DNA of 64,000 nucleotides from Mycogone perniciosa (Eukaryota; Ascomycota; Sordariomycetes; Hypocreales; Hypocreaceae), in the NCBI GenBank assembly GCA_025331125.1, contig JAOALB010000005.1, positions 434,001 to 498,000 of the forward strand, in the 5' to 3' direction. Both the position numbers and the translations under genes were made by a program. The notes under the pieces were generated by a model. The model was not told the DNA's origin. It did no database searches and worked only from the letters and a program-made list of their open reading frames with translations. Below are positions 32,104 to 43,046 of the stretch, in pieces. Each line of letters opens with the position of its first letter. Position 1 is the stretch's first letter.

Positions 32104-33551
32104 TCACAAAGAGGAGGGATCAAGGTCCATCTTATCTGGCAATTCATCGATAGCCGAACAAATCCTCTTCAAATGGAGAGGCATCCATATATCGTAGACA
32201 TTCCTCGTGAATTGGTACGCCGTCCACTTCTCCTTTCCGTCAAGGCCTTGAAAGGAAAACTCATGGATGGGGTGGCGGTAGTATTTCGTGCCTTTGCCAT
32301 CGATCTCCGGGTAATGTCCATAGATTCGCACTGACCGGTCATCGTGGGAGATGGAAAAGGCCAGCACCTGACGATTCACCTCCTGTTCGCGATTTACAAG
32401 GCGAAAGAGCTCAACGACGGCCCGTACAGCGAGAACCATGCTGTGGGCGTTTTGGCAGTCCGCAACGTCAAGTGCTGCAGCACCGCACTTGACTTCGCAA
32501 GTCAAGAAGGGGAAGTACATGGCCGTTGTGGCCTCAAAGAAAGAAGTTTCACGACCTTCGGATTCGATATATGCCGACAGCTTGGAGAGCTGGTCATCAG
32601 TGAAAGCACCTCGTTGGAACCCAACCGAGTAATCCGGCTGGGGGCGCGCCCCGAGAAGGGCGATCGAGCGGTTCCAACCCGCATTTACGCTCTCTTTCAG
32701 GATCCTGAGGCGCTTGTCGCAGAGGGCGAGTGTTTCAGCTGAGGGAACGATGAGCCGAGAAATATCCTGGATAACCCTGGCCTCATTCTGGCCTTGTAAA
32801 TTCTGGCAAGCCCTCGCAAATACAGCCCTGTCGAAGAGAGTTGATTGAGGGACCTTTTGCTTTTTACATAGGAGATCCCGGAGCATGGACTTGCTGTCAC
32901 GCGTCGTACCTTGCTCTGATTGCCTCATGGATGCGCCTTTACTTGCGAGGAGATGCATATAATTAGGGTCTCGGTATTGCGCACTCTTCTCTTCCCTCGG
33001 CATTTCGTCACTGGGTGTTTTGATGGAAAAATAATCCGATCCTGTCCGAGTGGGAGAGGACACAAACCCTTTTCTTGCAAGGGGCTGCTGTGCGTCGAGG
33101 ACAAAGAACACCGAAGGCCACCGACCCTTCCTCGTCCAGAATTCAACTGGGTCGATGAAATCTTCACTTCCGTCGTTGCCAAATTCTAGCTTGCCAAAAG
33201 TGTCACTGTCGAGTGTATCTTCGAATTTTCGTTTGTGACCTTGATGACGATGGACAGGCTCGAGAGGATCCTATAACTGTTCAGTCCTGTCTCACCACAT
33301 AGCAGGGAAAGATTGGGATACTCCACTATACCTGTTGAGAGGAACAAGTATTGCACTTGGAAGTTGACGCAGCTACGGATGGCATTTGGGGATCACTGTT
33401 TTGGCATCTAAGTGGCGTTTTATACTGAGGTTGTTCTCCTAGAAAACATCAGAAATTCTGCAATGGCTCGTGAGACAAATAAGTGCCAACCTTGAGCATC
33501 TAATGACTCCCGCTCCTGGGGGGCAGATAACTGCGCTCGGGTGCGGGCCAT
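32104..33551 (-). CDS. DUF7924-type protein, PD-(D/E)XK nuclease-like
   Basis: Belongs to the large fungal family usually annotated DUF7924 or PD-(D/E)XK nuclease-like, of unknown role and abundant in Eurotiales accessory regions. Three exons on the minus strand (33491-33551, 33332-33438, 32104-33270) give 444 residues. Phases match, and the introns are 52 and 61 bp, GT-AG. The start is a good ATG (MARTRAQLSAPQERES). Seen: a family-type segment DPVEFWTRKGRWP near residue 90, the core EVKCGAAALDVADCQNAHSM at about residue 312 with the E-x-K that suggests the nuclease-like fold, then VRIYGHYPEIDGKGTKYYRH and a C-terminal FTRNVYDIWMPLHLKRICSA. The gene looks intact. Nuclease activity is not proven for the family. 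Confidence 0.82.
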
Positions 33552-34233
33552 GACGAACGGGAGTATGGGGTTTGTGTAGGAAGTGTGTCGCGACAATGTT
33601 TGCCTCTAGCCTGATGATGGATCGATCGTTGATTTTGGTGGTGATATGGGGAAGCCGGAGGAGAGAAGGCTAAATTCACTGCTGTATAAAATGGCTAAAC
33701 AATAGTTATCTGTGGCAATCAGAGATGTAGTAGCAATGCGTATGTTGAGTAACTCTGTGCTTCAACACGGAGTCTATATATACCTTTGCGGGAAGACTCC
33801 TGTTTTTGAACAGCATTTGGATGACATGTTTGAGCGAAGGATATGTCTCTTTCTTTCAATCAAACCTTGGAAGTACCCAAAAGTACGCTCAAAGACACTG
33901 TTTCTGTTCAAGGACTTCATGTTCATGGAACAAATGGGTTTTAAGGATCCTGATATTCTTTGTAGTCTTGACACTTTTTACACACACACTCTTATCTATA
34001 CTTTCTATGGACTAAGCATGGCTCAACGCACCAAGCACAAAAGACACTGCATGTTCAATGATGCTCAATGAAGCAACTGGACGAAGTTCTTGATATCAAT
34101 GTATAAAAGAAAGAAAGAGATACATAGCACGCTATGATGATCTATTTATCAAATGTTATCACTGTTAGCTTGTTGATATAATGAGTGAGGTGTGTAATGA
34201 ACAAATGCACAGTTCCAAACCTGATATTTCTCT
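33552..34233. other. intergenic, no gene supported
   Basis: Relatively AT-rich DNA. One plus-strand open stretch at 33712-34071 has no recognisable content, and its Cys/Phe/His-rich composition looks random. I see no RNA gene. Confidence 0.5.
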
Positions 34234-34785
34234 TTATGTCTTGACTGCTCCTAGCCTCATAGTTCCGTAAGACATTTGCCTCATCAATGCCACTGACTGG
34301 CCACCATGGCCCAGTCTATCACGAGCCAAATATCTGCCACCTAATCGACTCGCCAACATATCTCCACCAGTCATCAAGCCACCGCCTCTCTGTCCACCTA
34401 CTCCCCTACATCTCCCACACATAAGTACACGAGCGGTATTCCAATGAGTATCTATCATCGTGTCCAGACGAGGCCTTGGAGCCGGAGCACCTAACATAAA
34501 CGCCTCATCCAGTCCTAGAATCTGGTCCTCGATGACATTCCGCCTATTCGTAGACTTGGCGAGGACTTCCCCAAGCCGTATTGCGGCGGTTGGCAGTTCT
34601 CGCACGACAGGGGATAAAGTACTCTGGATACTGGATAGCTTGGCGAGCTTCGAAATTTCGGCCCTTAGACTTGGTGGGAGTTTGTTGAGAGGCATGGTGT
34701 AAGGGACATGACACCGATGACTGGAATAGACTGTAGTGATGGATGTGCTGTTTGTTTCCTTAATGATGCCCCCAAGATGACGCAT
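34234..34785 (-). CDS. doubtful small hypothetical protein
   Basis: Open frame of 183 residues from ATG 34785. A second ATG near 34695 (MPLNKLPPSLRAEISKLAKL) would give about 153. The N-terminal part could be helical (LRAEISKLAKLSSIQSTLSP). The C-terminal part is Gly/Arg/Met-rich with a single CGRC and no recognised domain. It has no signal peptide or membrane segment. It could be a real orphan gene, a decayed gene or a chance frame. I lean slightly against it being a conserved gene. Confidence 0.3.
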   Translation of the reverse strand: MRHLGGIIKETNSTSITTVYSSHRCHVPYTMPLNKLPPSLRAEISKLAKLSSIQSTLSPVVRELPTAAIRLGEVLAKSTNRRNVIEDQILGLDEAFMLGAPAPRPRLDTMIDTHWNTARVLMCGRCRGVGGQRGGGLMTGGDMLASRLGGRYLARDRLGHGGQSVALMRQMSYGTMRLGAVKT

Positions 34786-35414
34786 TGATTCGTAATAAAT
34801 GCTGCCTGAGCCTAATCGTGGAAGCCCTGTGCAACACAGGCCTTCAAATCCCGCGCTCCTGTTTGGTTGGCCAAGGGCTGTGTCACTTGGCTCGTATTCA
34901 GCGCATTTATACTGGGATATCTCCTAGGCAAGAAAAATACAATTGGCACAAGGGGGAAATGTACTCATGACAAGACGTTACATATTTTGTGGACGAATTA
35001 AGGAGACTGCTCTGTAGAAGAACTGGTGTACACCCGACACCACCTAAATGGCACCATGCTTTTGGCTCAAAGTCCTCTCTCTCACTTCCATTATTTTATC
35101 TTCTCCTTTTCGTTCAAACGAGATCGACTAACAGATTGTTGCCTCCCCATCATCCCCCGGGCCTCATTCATCCAGCCTCATCTCACTCCGTCTCGTCATC
35201 ATCTTAAATTCGATGTGATTAGGTGGGGAATATAAAACCCGGCAGCCGCCGAGGTATCAAGTGGTGCCGAGATGCAAGCGACGCGTAGCATGATGAAATG
35301 GCGGAGCTCCAGCTTTAGGTGAGAGTTGGGCTCCGGCTACGACACTCACTCCAGAGTCCGGGCCAGCCGAGTATCAGCGCCACATGGTGTATGCGACAAA
35401 CTCTCAAGTCGTGA
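34786..35414. other. intergenic, no gene seen
   Basis: Non-coding DNA between the start of the doubtful small frame and the 3' end of pmt2. It includes the probable 3' UTR of pmt2 on the right. No repeats or RNA genes are recognised. Confidence 0.5.
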
Positions 35415-38400
35415 TTACAGCTCATCCTGGACCGTGGCCTCCTTGCCCTCGCTGGCAGGCTTAGCCTTGGACTGGTCAGCCTCCTTCTCTCCACCGCGGC
35501 TGGAGGCAGCGTCCTTGGGGACCTCTGCATTCGCCACCTGGACCGTCTCCTTGTCGACACCCTCAACATCAGGGTGTGGCGGGGCAACGCCACCACCAGC
35601 CACATGTGCAGGCCAACCGCCTTCGGGAATGGGGATCTCATTTCCCTGACCATCAACGACACGCGTCTTGGTCTCGTATTTGGTCTGAAACGAGACCTTG
35701 CCCTCCAAAGCCTTCACCTGTTCGTCATTCAGCAAGTTGCCATCCTGGTCGCGGTACTCGACCTTCTGCTCCTTTGAGACAACCAGATGCTCTTGGGGGG
35801 CAGCAGCGTGAGAGATGATGGGCTCGGGCTGGTGAGGCTTGAGAGGCTTCTGCTCTTCCGCATTCTTCGCGGGAACTCCAACAACCGGCTGGGAAGTGGG
35901 CGCGGCGTCAGAGAAGCTTATGGGGGGTAGTTCAGTCAAGCTGTAACTCTTGTACTAGATGGCACATGATGTCAGCTTGCGGCCTGAACTGTGTGTTGAA
36001 TGGCATCTCCCTACGGTTGATAGAATCGCCCGATCACAGCACCGAGAAAGCTATGCCCGTACGATTCAATTCACCCACGTTGTGGAAGTCGCCTTTCGGG
36101 AAGAGTATTGGAGGGACTTACGTCATCGTGGAATGTGTTGCAGTCAAAATCCCAGGTCGTGAACAGCTTGACACGCCTGCACTCAGCCTTGGTCCATGGG
36201 CTACCGTAGGCAAGCGGTGCAAACAGTGTGAAGACGGCTCCCGTGAGAACAAGGAAGGATACAGCGGCAACGCGGTTGATCGCAGGACTGCGATTTCCGA
36301 AGGCACTTGGAATCCTGGCCGTCACGTAGTCGAACATCTGGCACAAGGCGATCATGGCAAAATAGAGGGCGGGGAAATAGTGGTGCAGGAAGAGCTGGCG
36401 CTTCATGAGATAGAAGGGGAAGTAGTGGAGGGCCCAGCCCAAGATCGAGGTTCCAATCTCATAGTCGAAGCGCTTGAAGGTAGGGCTGGCGTAGTCATTG
36501 CAGCCGCGCTGCCATCGAAGGACTGCAACACCCTTGAAGATGGCCCACACAGCGATGACCAGGGTGCTTGTCCACCAGATGATAGGATTGCCAATGAGGT
36601 AGACTTGCATATGATGCTTGCCCCAGAAATTAATTCCGCGGCGGAGGATCGGCCATGACTCAGGGCGCGAGTCCCAGGCGTGAGTGTCGGTCAAGCCAGC
36701 GTTGGTCCTCCACATAACCTGGTGAAGCTCCCAGAACTTGCCAAAGAAGCCTGGGTTTGCGTAGTTGACCTTCTCGACGTCGTCACCAAGTAGAGGGTGC
36801 TCATTGTACTCAACGTACCAGAGGCTGTTGGGCATGCTGCCACCTCGGGCGCAAGTCACCTCCTGCTGTTCTGAGGCCCACTCGGGAAGCTTCACCTTGT
36901 GAGAAAAGAGTACGCAGCCTGTCATGACGTGAACCAGCCTGAACTTGGTCTCGATAGTTCGGAGACGTTGCTTAGCCGCAGCCCCTTTGGACTGCTTCTT
37001 GACGATCTCAACACGGAAGTAGTCATTAGCATCACCCTCAAAGCCCTCGAAACCATAGGCGGACACTTCGTTTTGCCAGTCAGCTTCGGTGACAGGGGGT
37101 CGGACATCGTGGGAGTGCAGGCGTCGGAAGGTCGGCTTGTGATAGAGTCTAAGGACGGCACCATCAGTGATGTGGTGGGTCTCAGGCAAAGTGTCCCAGG
37201 CATGCGTCCCGTTGATAGGTTGGCCATCGATACCGAGAGGCTGGGTCTGGTTCTCCAAGACCCAAATATTGTTCTCATCCTTGTGGGGGTAAAGAGTGAT
37301 CTGCTGCTGCTTGCTACCGGTGGGGTACATGAGAGGATGTGAGTGAAGGTAGCCACCCTGGGTGTTGACGTGGCGAATGGTAACTCGGCTTCCCATGATG
37401 ACATCTGCGGGAACGTCCCTCATGCCCTTGCTGTTAAGTGTGGCCTGGAACTCGGAGCTCATGAATCCATCGCCCTCGCCGGGATTTGTCAGGCAGAGGA
37501 AGTGAATGGCAAACATGGCGAGATAGAATGTGACGGGGATGATGATGAGACAGAAGACTCTCGCCATCAAGTGTTTGAGCCACAGGCGCTATCTTCCGAT
37601 CAGCAATCAGGTAATCTGAGGGGTGTAAACTGGGTATGACTTACAAGGGACACGTTCTTGCTGTCACCGAGGAGCACCCACAGCTGCACCAGGGTCAAGG
37701 CTCCCACCCAGGCGATGGTGAAGAGGCCGACCCATTTGATGCTTGCGGTGATACCCAGGCCAAGACCACTCATGGCGAGCCAGAACCACCAGCTAAGCTG
37801 GAATGCCTTTTCGGGTCCCAGTTCATGTTGGTTCGTAAAGCAGGAGAAAGCCATTGCAGTAAAGGCAGTAGCGGCGACCAGAGGGGAATCGAGGAGGATG
37901 AGACGGGCCTGGGTGAGGAGGCCATTCTCTGAGTTTGGGGTTAGCAACAAGCCGAATGACACCACTCGCAAGGAGACGGGAGAATGGTCCTTACCAAAAA
38001 CGATCAAACCGGCACCAAGAGTAGCAGTTGTGGTCCGACATCCAACAGCCTTGAGGGTCAGGAAGATGAAGGGAGCGAGCAAGACACCACAGATAGCAGG
38101 GAACAGGCGCATGGCAACATAAGGCACGCCAGGCTCTAGGTAGTCCTTGCCGATATCCTTGAAATCGAAGTTGCCGTCAAAACCGGCCAGCCATCCGGTG
38201 AGGGCAATAAGCATCTTGGCCAGAGGCGGGTGGACATCCATGAAGAACTTGCCCTTGATATACTTGGAAGTGAAGCCACCGAAGCTGAAGGTGGTAAGTG
38301 GTCAGCGAGACACGAAGAAGGGCATCGGGTCTGGCGAGGGACGCTCACTGGACCTCATCGAAGACAACACTGGTGGGCAGATAGATCTTGAAGAGGCGCA

Positions 38401-38629
38401 CAACTGTGGCCAGGATAGTCACGCCAATGGCCGCATAGTAGTCGGACAGAGGAAGGAGGAAAACATCGTTGTCTTCGACGCCATCGGACTTGTACGAGGT
38501 GTTCTTCTTGGCCTTGTTCTTCGCCTTGCTGGAGCCGGTGGTTGATGCGGCTTGTGGCGCCGGGGCCTGCTTTTCGACAACCGGAGGAGGCTTGGGACTT
38601 CGGCCCCGCGCCGAGCTCGGTTTCGCCAT
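35415..38629 (-). CDS. pmt2: protein O-mannosyltransferase, Pmt2 subfamily
   Basis: ER membrane enzyme that transfers mannose from dolichyl-phosphate mannose to Ser/Thr of secretory proteins, usually as a Pmt1-Pmt2 heterodimer. It is needed for wall integrity and polarity in Aspergillus. Five exons on the minus strand (38349-38629, 37995-38284, 37645-37928, 36122-37588, 35415-35954) give 953 residues, with all phases matching. Seen: the catalytic Asp-Glu in FDEVHFGGF (codon split by the first intron), DVHPPLAKML of the first luminal loop, MIR repeats at about 345-530 (VTIRHVNTQGGYLHSHPLMYP, THAWDTLPETHHI), then C-terminal transmembrane helices (HYFPFYLMKRQLFLHHYFPALY). A hydrophilic tail of about 160 residues rich in Glu, Lys and Pro extends beyond the last helix. 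That tail makes it slightly longer than many Pmt2 proteins. Confidence 0.95.
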
Positions 38630-39581
38630 GGCGAGGAGATCGACGGGGAGGAGATGGGAAGGGTTGGAGGAATCGCGCGCCCTGTGGTGGAATACCAGTA
38701 AAAGAGTGTACCGAATAAGAGGAGATTGGTAAGAATTAAAGACGCCTCATGGAAAGAAGCCGACAAAGGGAAGAAAAGAGAAAACAGGACAGGCCAACTA
38801 CTTCGGCAAAGACGACGGCCGCTGGTCGGGAGTCGCAGCACAACGATAGGAGGAAGAAAAGAGGTCGTGATGATAGTGATAGGGATAGGAAAAAGAATAA
38901 GGGGTGGGAGGAGGAGGAGCTGCGCTACGCTACTAGGTTACTGAGTTGGAGCTGCTCGGCTGCGCGTCTCCTAGGATCGGATTGTAGCTACAGTGGCCTC
39001 AACTGGTGGTTTCGGGGCCTTGGCGCCACAATGCACCGCCATAGGTTGGACTAATCGGGTAGTATTTTTTTGCCTAGCTCGGCTCCGCTTCAGCTGAAGG
39101 TCGCTCACAGTCTTCGGCTGTCAATGGATATAAATCGGCGATATGAAATCGACTGACAGGCAAGGATACCTGTGTTTACAAAGTACTACGGAATACTCCG
39201 TATGATCATTGGAATTCAAAATCCACGACATGTTCCTGTTTGGTTCTGTGACGAACACGAGGTTTTATTTTTTTCTCGAAATATTCTGCGTTGGTTCCAA
39301 CTCAGCCGCACCAACAGGAACTCAGACTCCAGTCCCAAAACGTGGGAACTGCGCCCTGAATGGTCAAATTGACATGTGCGTGATCCATTCGCCCCAATGG
39401 AATGGAACAATGACGAGGTTCAGCCTACAGGCAACAATTCTCCGTGGGGTTCATAAACTCCGCCAGATTCAATTCCATGGTTTGTTAGTCCGTACATGTG
39501 TCTCAGTAAATGGTAGCTGCGTTTCTCTTGATTGATAGCAAAAAGACATGGGAATTATATGTATGTACTACTCCGTACTTG

Positions 39582-39646
<65 letters not shown>

Positions 39647-39871
39647 TCAATTCACTCGTAATACCCCAGATTCTCGACACGCGAAGGTGGCGCGAGACGA
39701 CGGAACGAAAAGTCTCGGAGTGGGATAACATAATTCCGGCCGTTAGCCCAATTCCCGTCCGCCTCCCAGCCAGCCTGTGAAATTTCCACAACGGGACTGG
39801 CATCAGCTTCACTTTCGCAGCCTTTTCGTCCTGTGCTGAATCATCAGCAACCGCTTATCTCGATCGCGAAG
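38630..39871. promoter_or_regulatory. divergent promoter between pmt2 and SF3a1 gene
   Basis: About 1.2 kb between divergent housekeeping genes. It contains a palindromic mini-repeat TACGGAATACTCCGTA at 39187-39202, a second inverted pair at 39567-39588 (ACTACTCCGTACTTGGAGTAG), and the long AGT microsatellite. No coding frame is supported. Confidence 0.5.
39583..39649. repeat. AGT trinucleotide microsatellite, about 22 units
   Basis: An essentially perfect run of AGT units of about 67 bp, directly after a mini-repeat copy and about 220 bp upstream of the SF3a1 start codon. It is likely to be length-polymorphic. Confidence 0.95.
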
Positions 39872-41523
39872 ATGGCTGCCACTGCGACAAATGGCCATGC
39901 GTCGGACGCGCTCGACGATCTCAAGGCCCCCCCTGGTGTCGTCTTACCGCCGCGTGAGATTCGAAACATCCTCGAGAAGACCGCTGGCTACGTCGCGCGA
40001 AACGGTGCCGTGTTTGAAGATCGCATCCGCGACAAGGAGCGCCAGAACCCTAAGTTCAGCTTCCTGAACAGCTCAGACGCCTACCACGCGTTTTACCAAT
40101 GGCGATTGAGCGAGATCAGAGCTGGTCGCGGAACCGACATCGCGGCTGGTCGAGTTGGAGAGGCGGCGGTGCAGGTTGCCGAGAAGCCCAAGGGTCCACC
40201 GAAGCCCCCGGACTTCCAGTTTTCTGCCCGCATGCCTCGCATTAACCAGAAGGATTTGGACGTTATTCGGTTGACAGCTCTGTTTGTGGCTAAAAATGGG
40301 CGGCAGTTTATGACACAGCTGGCCCAACGCGAAACAGCAAATCCCCAATTTCAGTTCCTGATCCCGAACCATACCTTTCACAACTTTTTCCAGCACATCG
40401 TCGATCAGTACACTGCACTTCTGAGAGCAAGCGGACTTGGCGGTGAGGGTGGAAAGCTGCAGAAAGAGCGAACTGACGAGCTGGAGCGTAACGTGAAAGA
40501 CAAGTATCCTGTTTTGAACCGGGCAAAGCAGAGAGCCGAGTATGCCAAACACCAAGAGGCGGAGAGGAAGAAGAGGGAGGAGGAGGAGGAGGAGCAAAAG
40601 GCCGAGTTTGAACGGATAGACTGGGGCGACTTCGTCATCGTGGAGACCATTGCATTCAGCGATTCCGACGAGACTTCGAACCTTCCACCGCCGACCAACC
40701 TTGCCGAGCTGCAATATGCCTCTCTAGAGGACCGAAACAACGCCTCCATCAGTGCCAACTTGCGGATCGAGGAGGCTATGCCGGGCGAGGAGGATTACGT
40801 GCAAAATGGACACTCGGGTGCGGCCGCGCAGCAATCTTTCCCACTTCCTGTGCACACAGGATACGCGCCACAACAACCTTCATATCCCCAGCCACCGCCT
40901 CAACAACCACAGCAGTCTGGGCAGGATGAAGAAGACGAGCGACGTATCCAGGAGAGAGCTGCATCACAACCCCGTATGCAGCAAGCGCACTCCGGAGCCG
41001 GCGGTGGTATGGGCCCTATGAAGATCAAGGAAAATTATGTCCCTCGGGCGGCGCAGAAGGCAGCAAACAAGCAAACCACGCAGATGGCGCTATGTCCCAA
41101 CTGCAAGCAGCAAATCCCGATGAACGAGCTCGAGGCTCATATGAGAAGTAAGTACTTTTTTGTGATAAGACAAGACCCCTTTTTGGACATTGTACTGACG
41201 CGTATTGTGAAGTCGAACTCCTGGATCCAAGTTGGAAGGAGCAAAAGGCCAAGGCAGAGTCTCGCTACGCGACATCGAACATTTCACACGCCGATGTGGC
41301 AAATAACTTGAAGCGTTTGGCCAGCCAGAGAAGCGATGTGTTCGATCCTACTACCGGCCAGGCCATATCTGAGGACGAACAGGCCAGACGAAAGAAGACA
41401 GCCACTCAAAGCTTCGACGGAAACCTGGACGGGAAGAGTCAAGCGCATATCAGCCACTTGCAAAGTGTCAATGTGGATGAGCAGATTCGAGCAATTCACC
41501 AGAAATTTGCGGGTAAGAAGTGA
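39872..41523 (+). CDS. prp21: splicing factor 3A subunit 1 (SF3a1/Prp21)
   Basis: Subunit of the SF3a complex of the U2 snRNP, needed for pre-spliceosome assembly in the nucleus. Two exons (39872-41147, 41213-41523) separated by a 65-bp GT-AG intron give 528 residues. Two SURP/SWAP modules are seen: residues about 28-85 (IRNILEKTAGYVARNGAVFE) and about 124-184 (IRLTALFVAKNGRQFMTQLA). They are followed by an acidic/basic helical stretch and the Prp21 domain (FERIDWGDFVIVETIAFSD). A Pro/Gln-rich linker leads to a C-terminal CPNCKQQIP zinc-like pair and ISHADVANNLKRLASQRSDV. Compared with human SF3A1 it lacks the C-terminal ubiquitin-like domain, as far as I can see. ATG 39872 gives MAATATNGHASDAL. 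Upstream in-frame sequence has no ATG. Confidence 0.95.
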
Positions 41524-42449
41524 GGGACACCTAGATTTAGATGGGAAGTCTTTTCCGTGCCCTCGTCCGAGGTCCCTTTTCAGCGACCTCTGACCGTATG
41601 CCCCAAGGGCAACTCGAAGGACATGAGTTATGGAGTTTCAGGAGCTCAAGGTGAGGCGACTTTTTCGTCATTGTGCAGTTTTTGGGGGCTCATTCAAAAC
41701 CAGCTAGCTGCTCGCTCATACGCTCCGAAGAGCGTGAAATAAAAAGGGGCCATGGCATCCCATTCATGTAGGCGGTTGGTCTGTTTGGTGGCTTCATAGG
41801 CCAGCAGTCATGAGGGATGGATAGGTAGCTTGATGAGAGTGATTGCTAGTTGGGGATCTAATTTGCGATATCACGATGTTGGACGTCAAATGCAGGCGGT
41901 TTGTACATTAATAGAGAGGCTTTTACGCAAGGATGAACCCTTCAGGGATGAACTTTCACGAGCAATCCAGATGCATGCCTTATTTGACGCCCTGAAACCG
42001 GAATCTAGAGACCCTAGCAGTATCCATAGATTAATGGAAGAACCAGTGGAGAAGCTCGCAGCTCCTGTAAGTGTGCAGCTGTGCCCCCCACCACGTGCCC
42101 CCCACCTCTGTTTGCTGCTATAATGATGGCGCAGCTCATCATCTCTATCCCCATCTCCATCTCATCTCCACCTCCTCAATTGCAGCTCCAGGCCGCGATC
42201 ACACGAGCGCCTCGTCAGCCTTCCACCGCTTTGCGCGCAAGGCTGAACCCGATTCCATACGTCTGCGGCGTGTCTACAGGGGGGGCTTAACGCATCTGCA
42301 GCGCCGAAACAGAGCTCCCTCTCCCTCTTCCTCTCCATATCGATCCCTCGGGTGTCACAACCGCCAAACTGTCGGACAACAAGGATCCCGGGCGCGCTTC
42401 GGCGCCGCCAAAGTCGCCCGTCCGGTCGCCGGACTTGCATCGGCCCATC
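41524..42449. other. intergenic region ahead of snx3
   Basis: The 3' flank of the SF3a1 gene and promoter/leader of snx3. The segment 42291-42449 is open in the snx3 frame with a plausible acceptor (CTGCAG) just before it, so an upstream exon is conceivable. Otherwise no gene is supported. Confidence 0.5.
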
Positions 42450-43046
42450 ATGCAGTCTATGCCGGATACGCGCCAGCAGAGCTTTGAGGAGATTTACGGG
42501 CCGCCAGAGAACTTTCTCGAGATTGAGGTGAGGAAGGCTGCTGATTCTCTGCGGAAGATGATGCTTAGAATAACGAACGCATACTAACCAGCCGTGCTCT
42601 GCGTCTGCAGATTCGCAACCCTCGAACGCACGGCATGGGCCGCTCCATGTACACCGACTACGAGATCCTCTGCCGCACCAACATCCCTGCCTTCAAGCTC
42701 CGCCAGAGCAGCGTGCGCCGGCGGTACTCCGACTTTGAGTACTTCCGCGACATTCTCGAGCGCGAGAGCGCGCGCGTGACGATCCCGCCGCTGCCGGGGA
42801 AGGTCTTCACGAACCGGTTTAGCGACGACGTCATTGAGGGCCGGCGCGCTGGGCTGGAGAAGTTTTTGAAGATTGTCGTGGGACATCCGCTGTTGCAGAC
42901 GGGGAGCAAGGTGTTGGCTGCGTTTGTTCAAGGTGAGTGAATGCCCTCACTCTCTCTCTCTTCTTTTCTTGCACATGGGAGGAGCCATGGACTCTATGAG
43001 ACTGACGTGAATCACAGACCCCAACTGGGATCGCAATGCATGGTGA
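42450..43046 (+). CDS. snx3: sorting nexin Snx3/Grd19
   Basis: PX-domain protein that binds phosphatidylinositol 3-phosphate on early endosomes and works with retromer to return cargo to the Golgi. Three exons (42450-42527, 42611-42932, 43018-43046) give 142 residues, exactly the usual length of fungal Snx3. The N-terminus reads MQSMPDTRQQSFEEIYGPPE. The PX domain fills most of the chain and shows the phosphoinositide-binding Arg in RRRYSDFEYF and the loop IPPLPGK. The last exon encodes only DPNWDRNAW after a split Asp codon. Splice sites are GT-AG with 83- and 85-bp introns. The frame stays open upstream to 42291 without an ATG, so a longer isoform cannot be excluded, but the family start is at 42450. 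Confidence 0.95.

Noticed and set aside
33712..34071. 119-codon plus-strand frame
   Set aside because: No domain, irregular composition, and no flanking splice or promoter support.
35966..36658. Plus-strand open frame of 230 codons
   Set aside because: It is the antisense shadow of the pmt2 coding exon and has no family resemblance.
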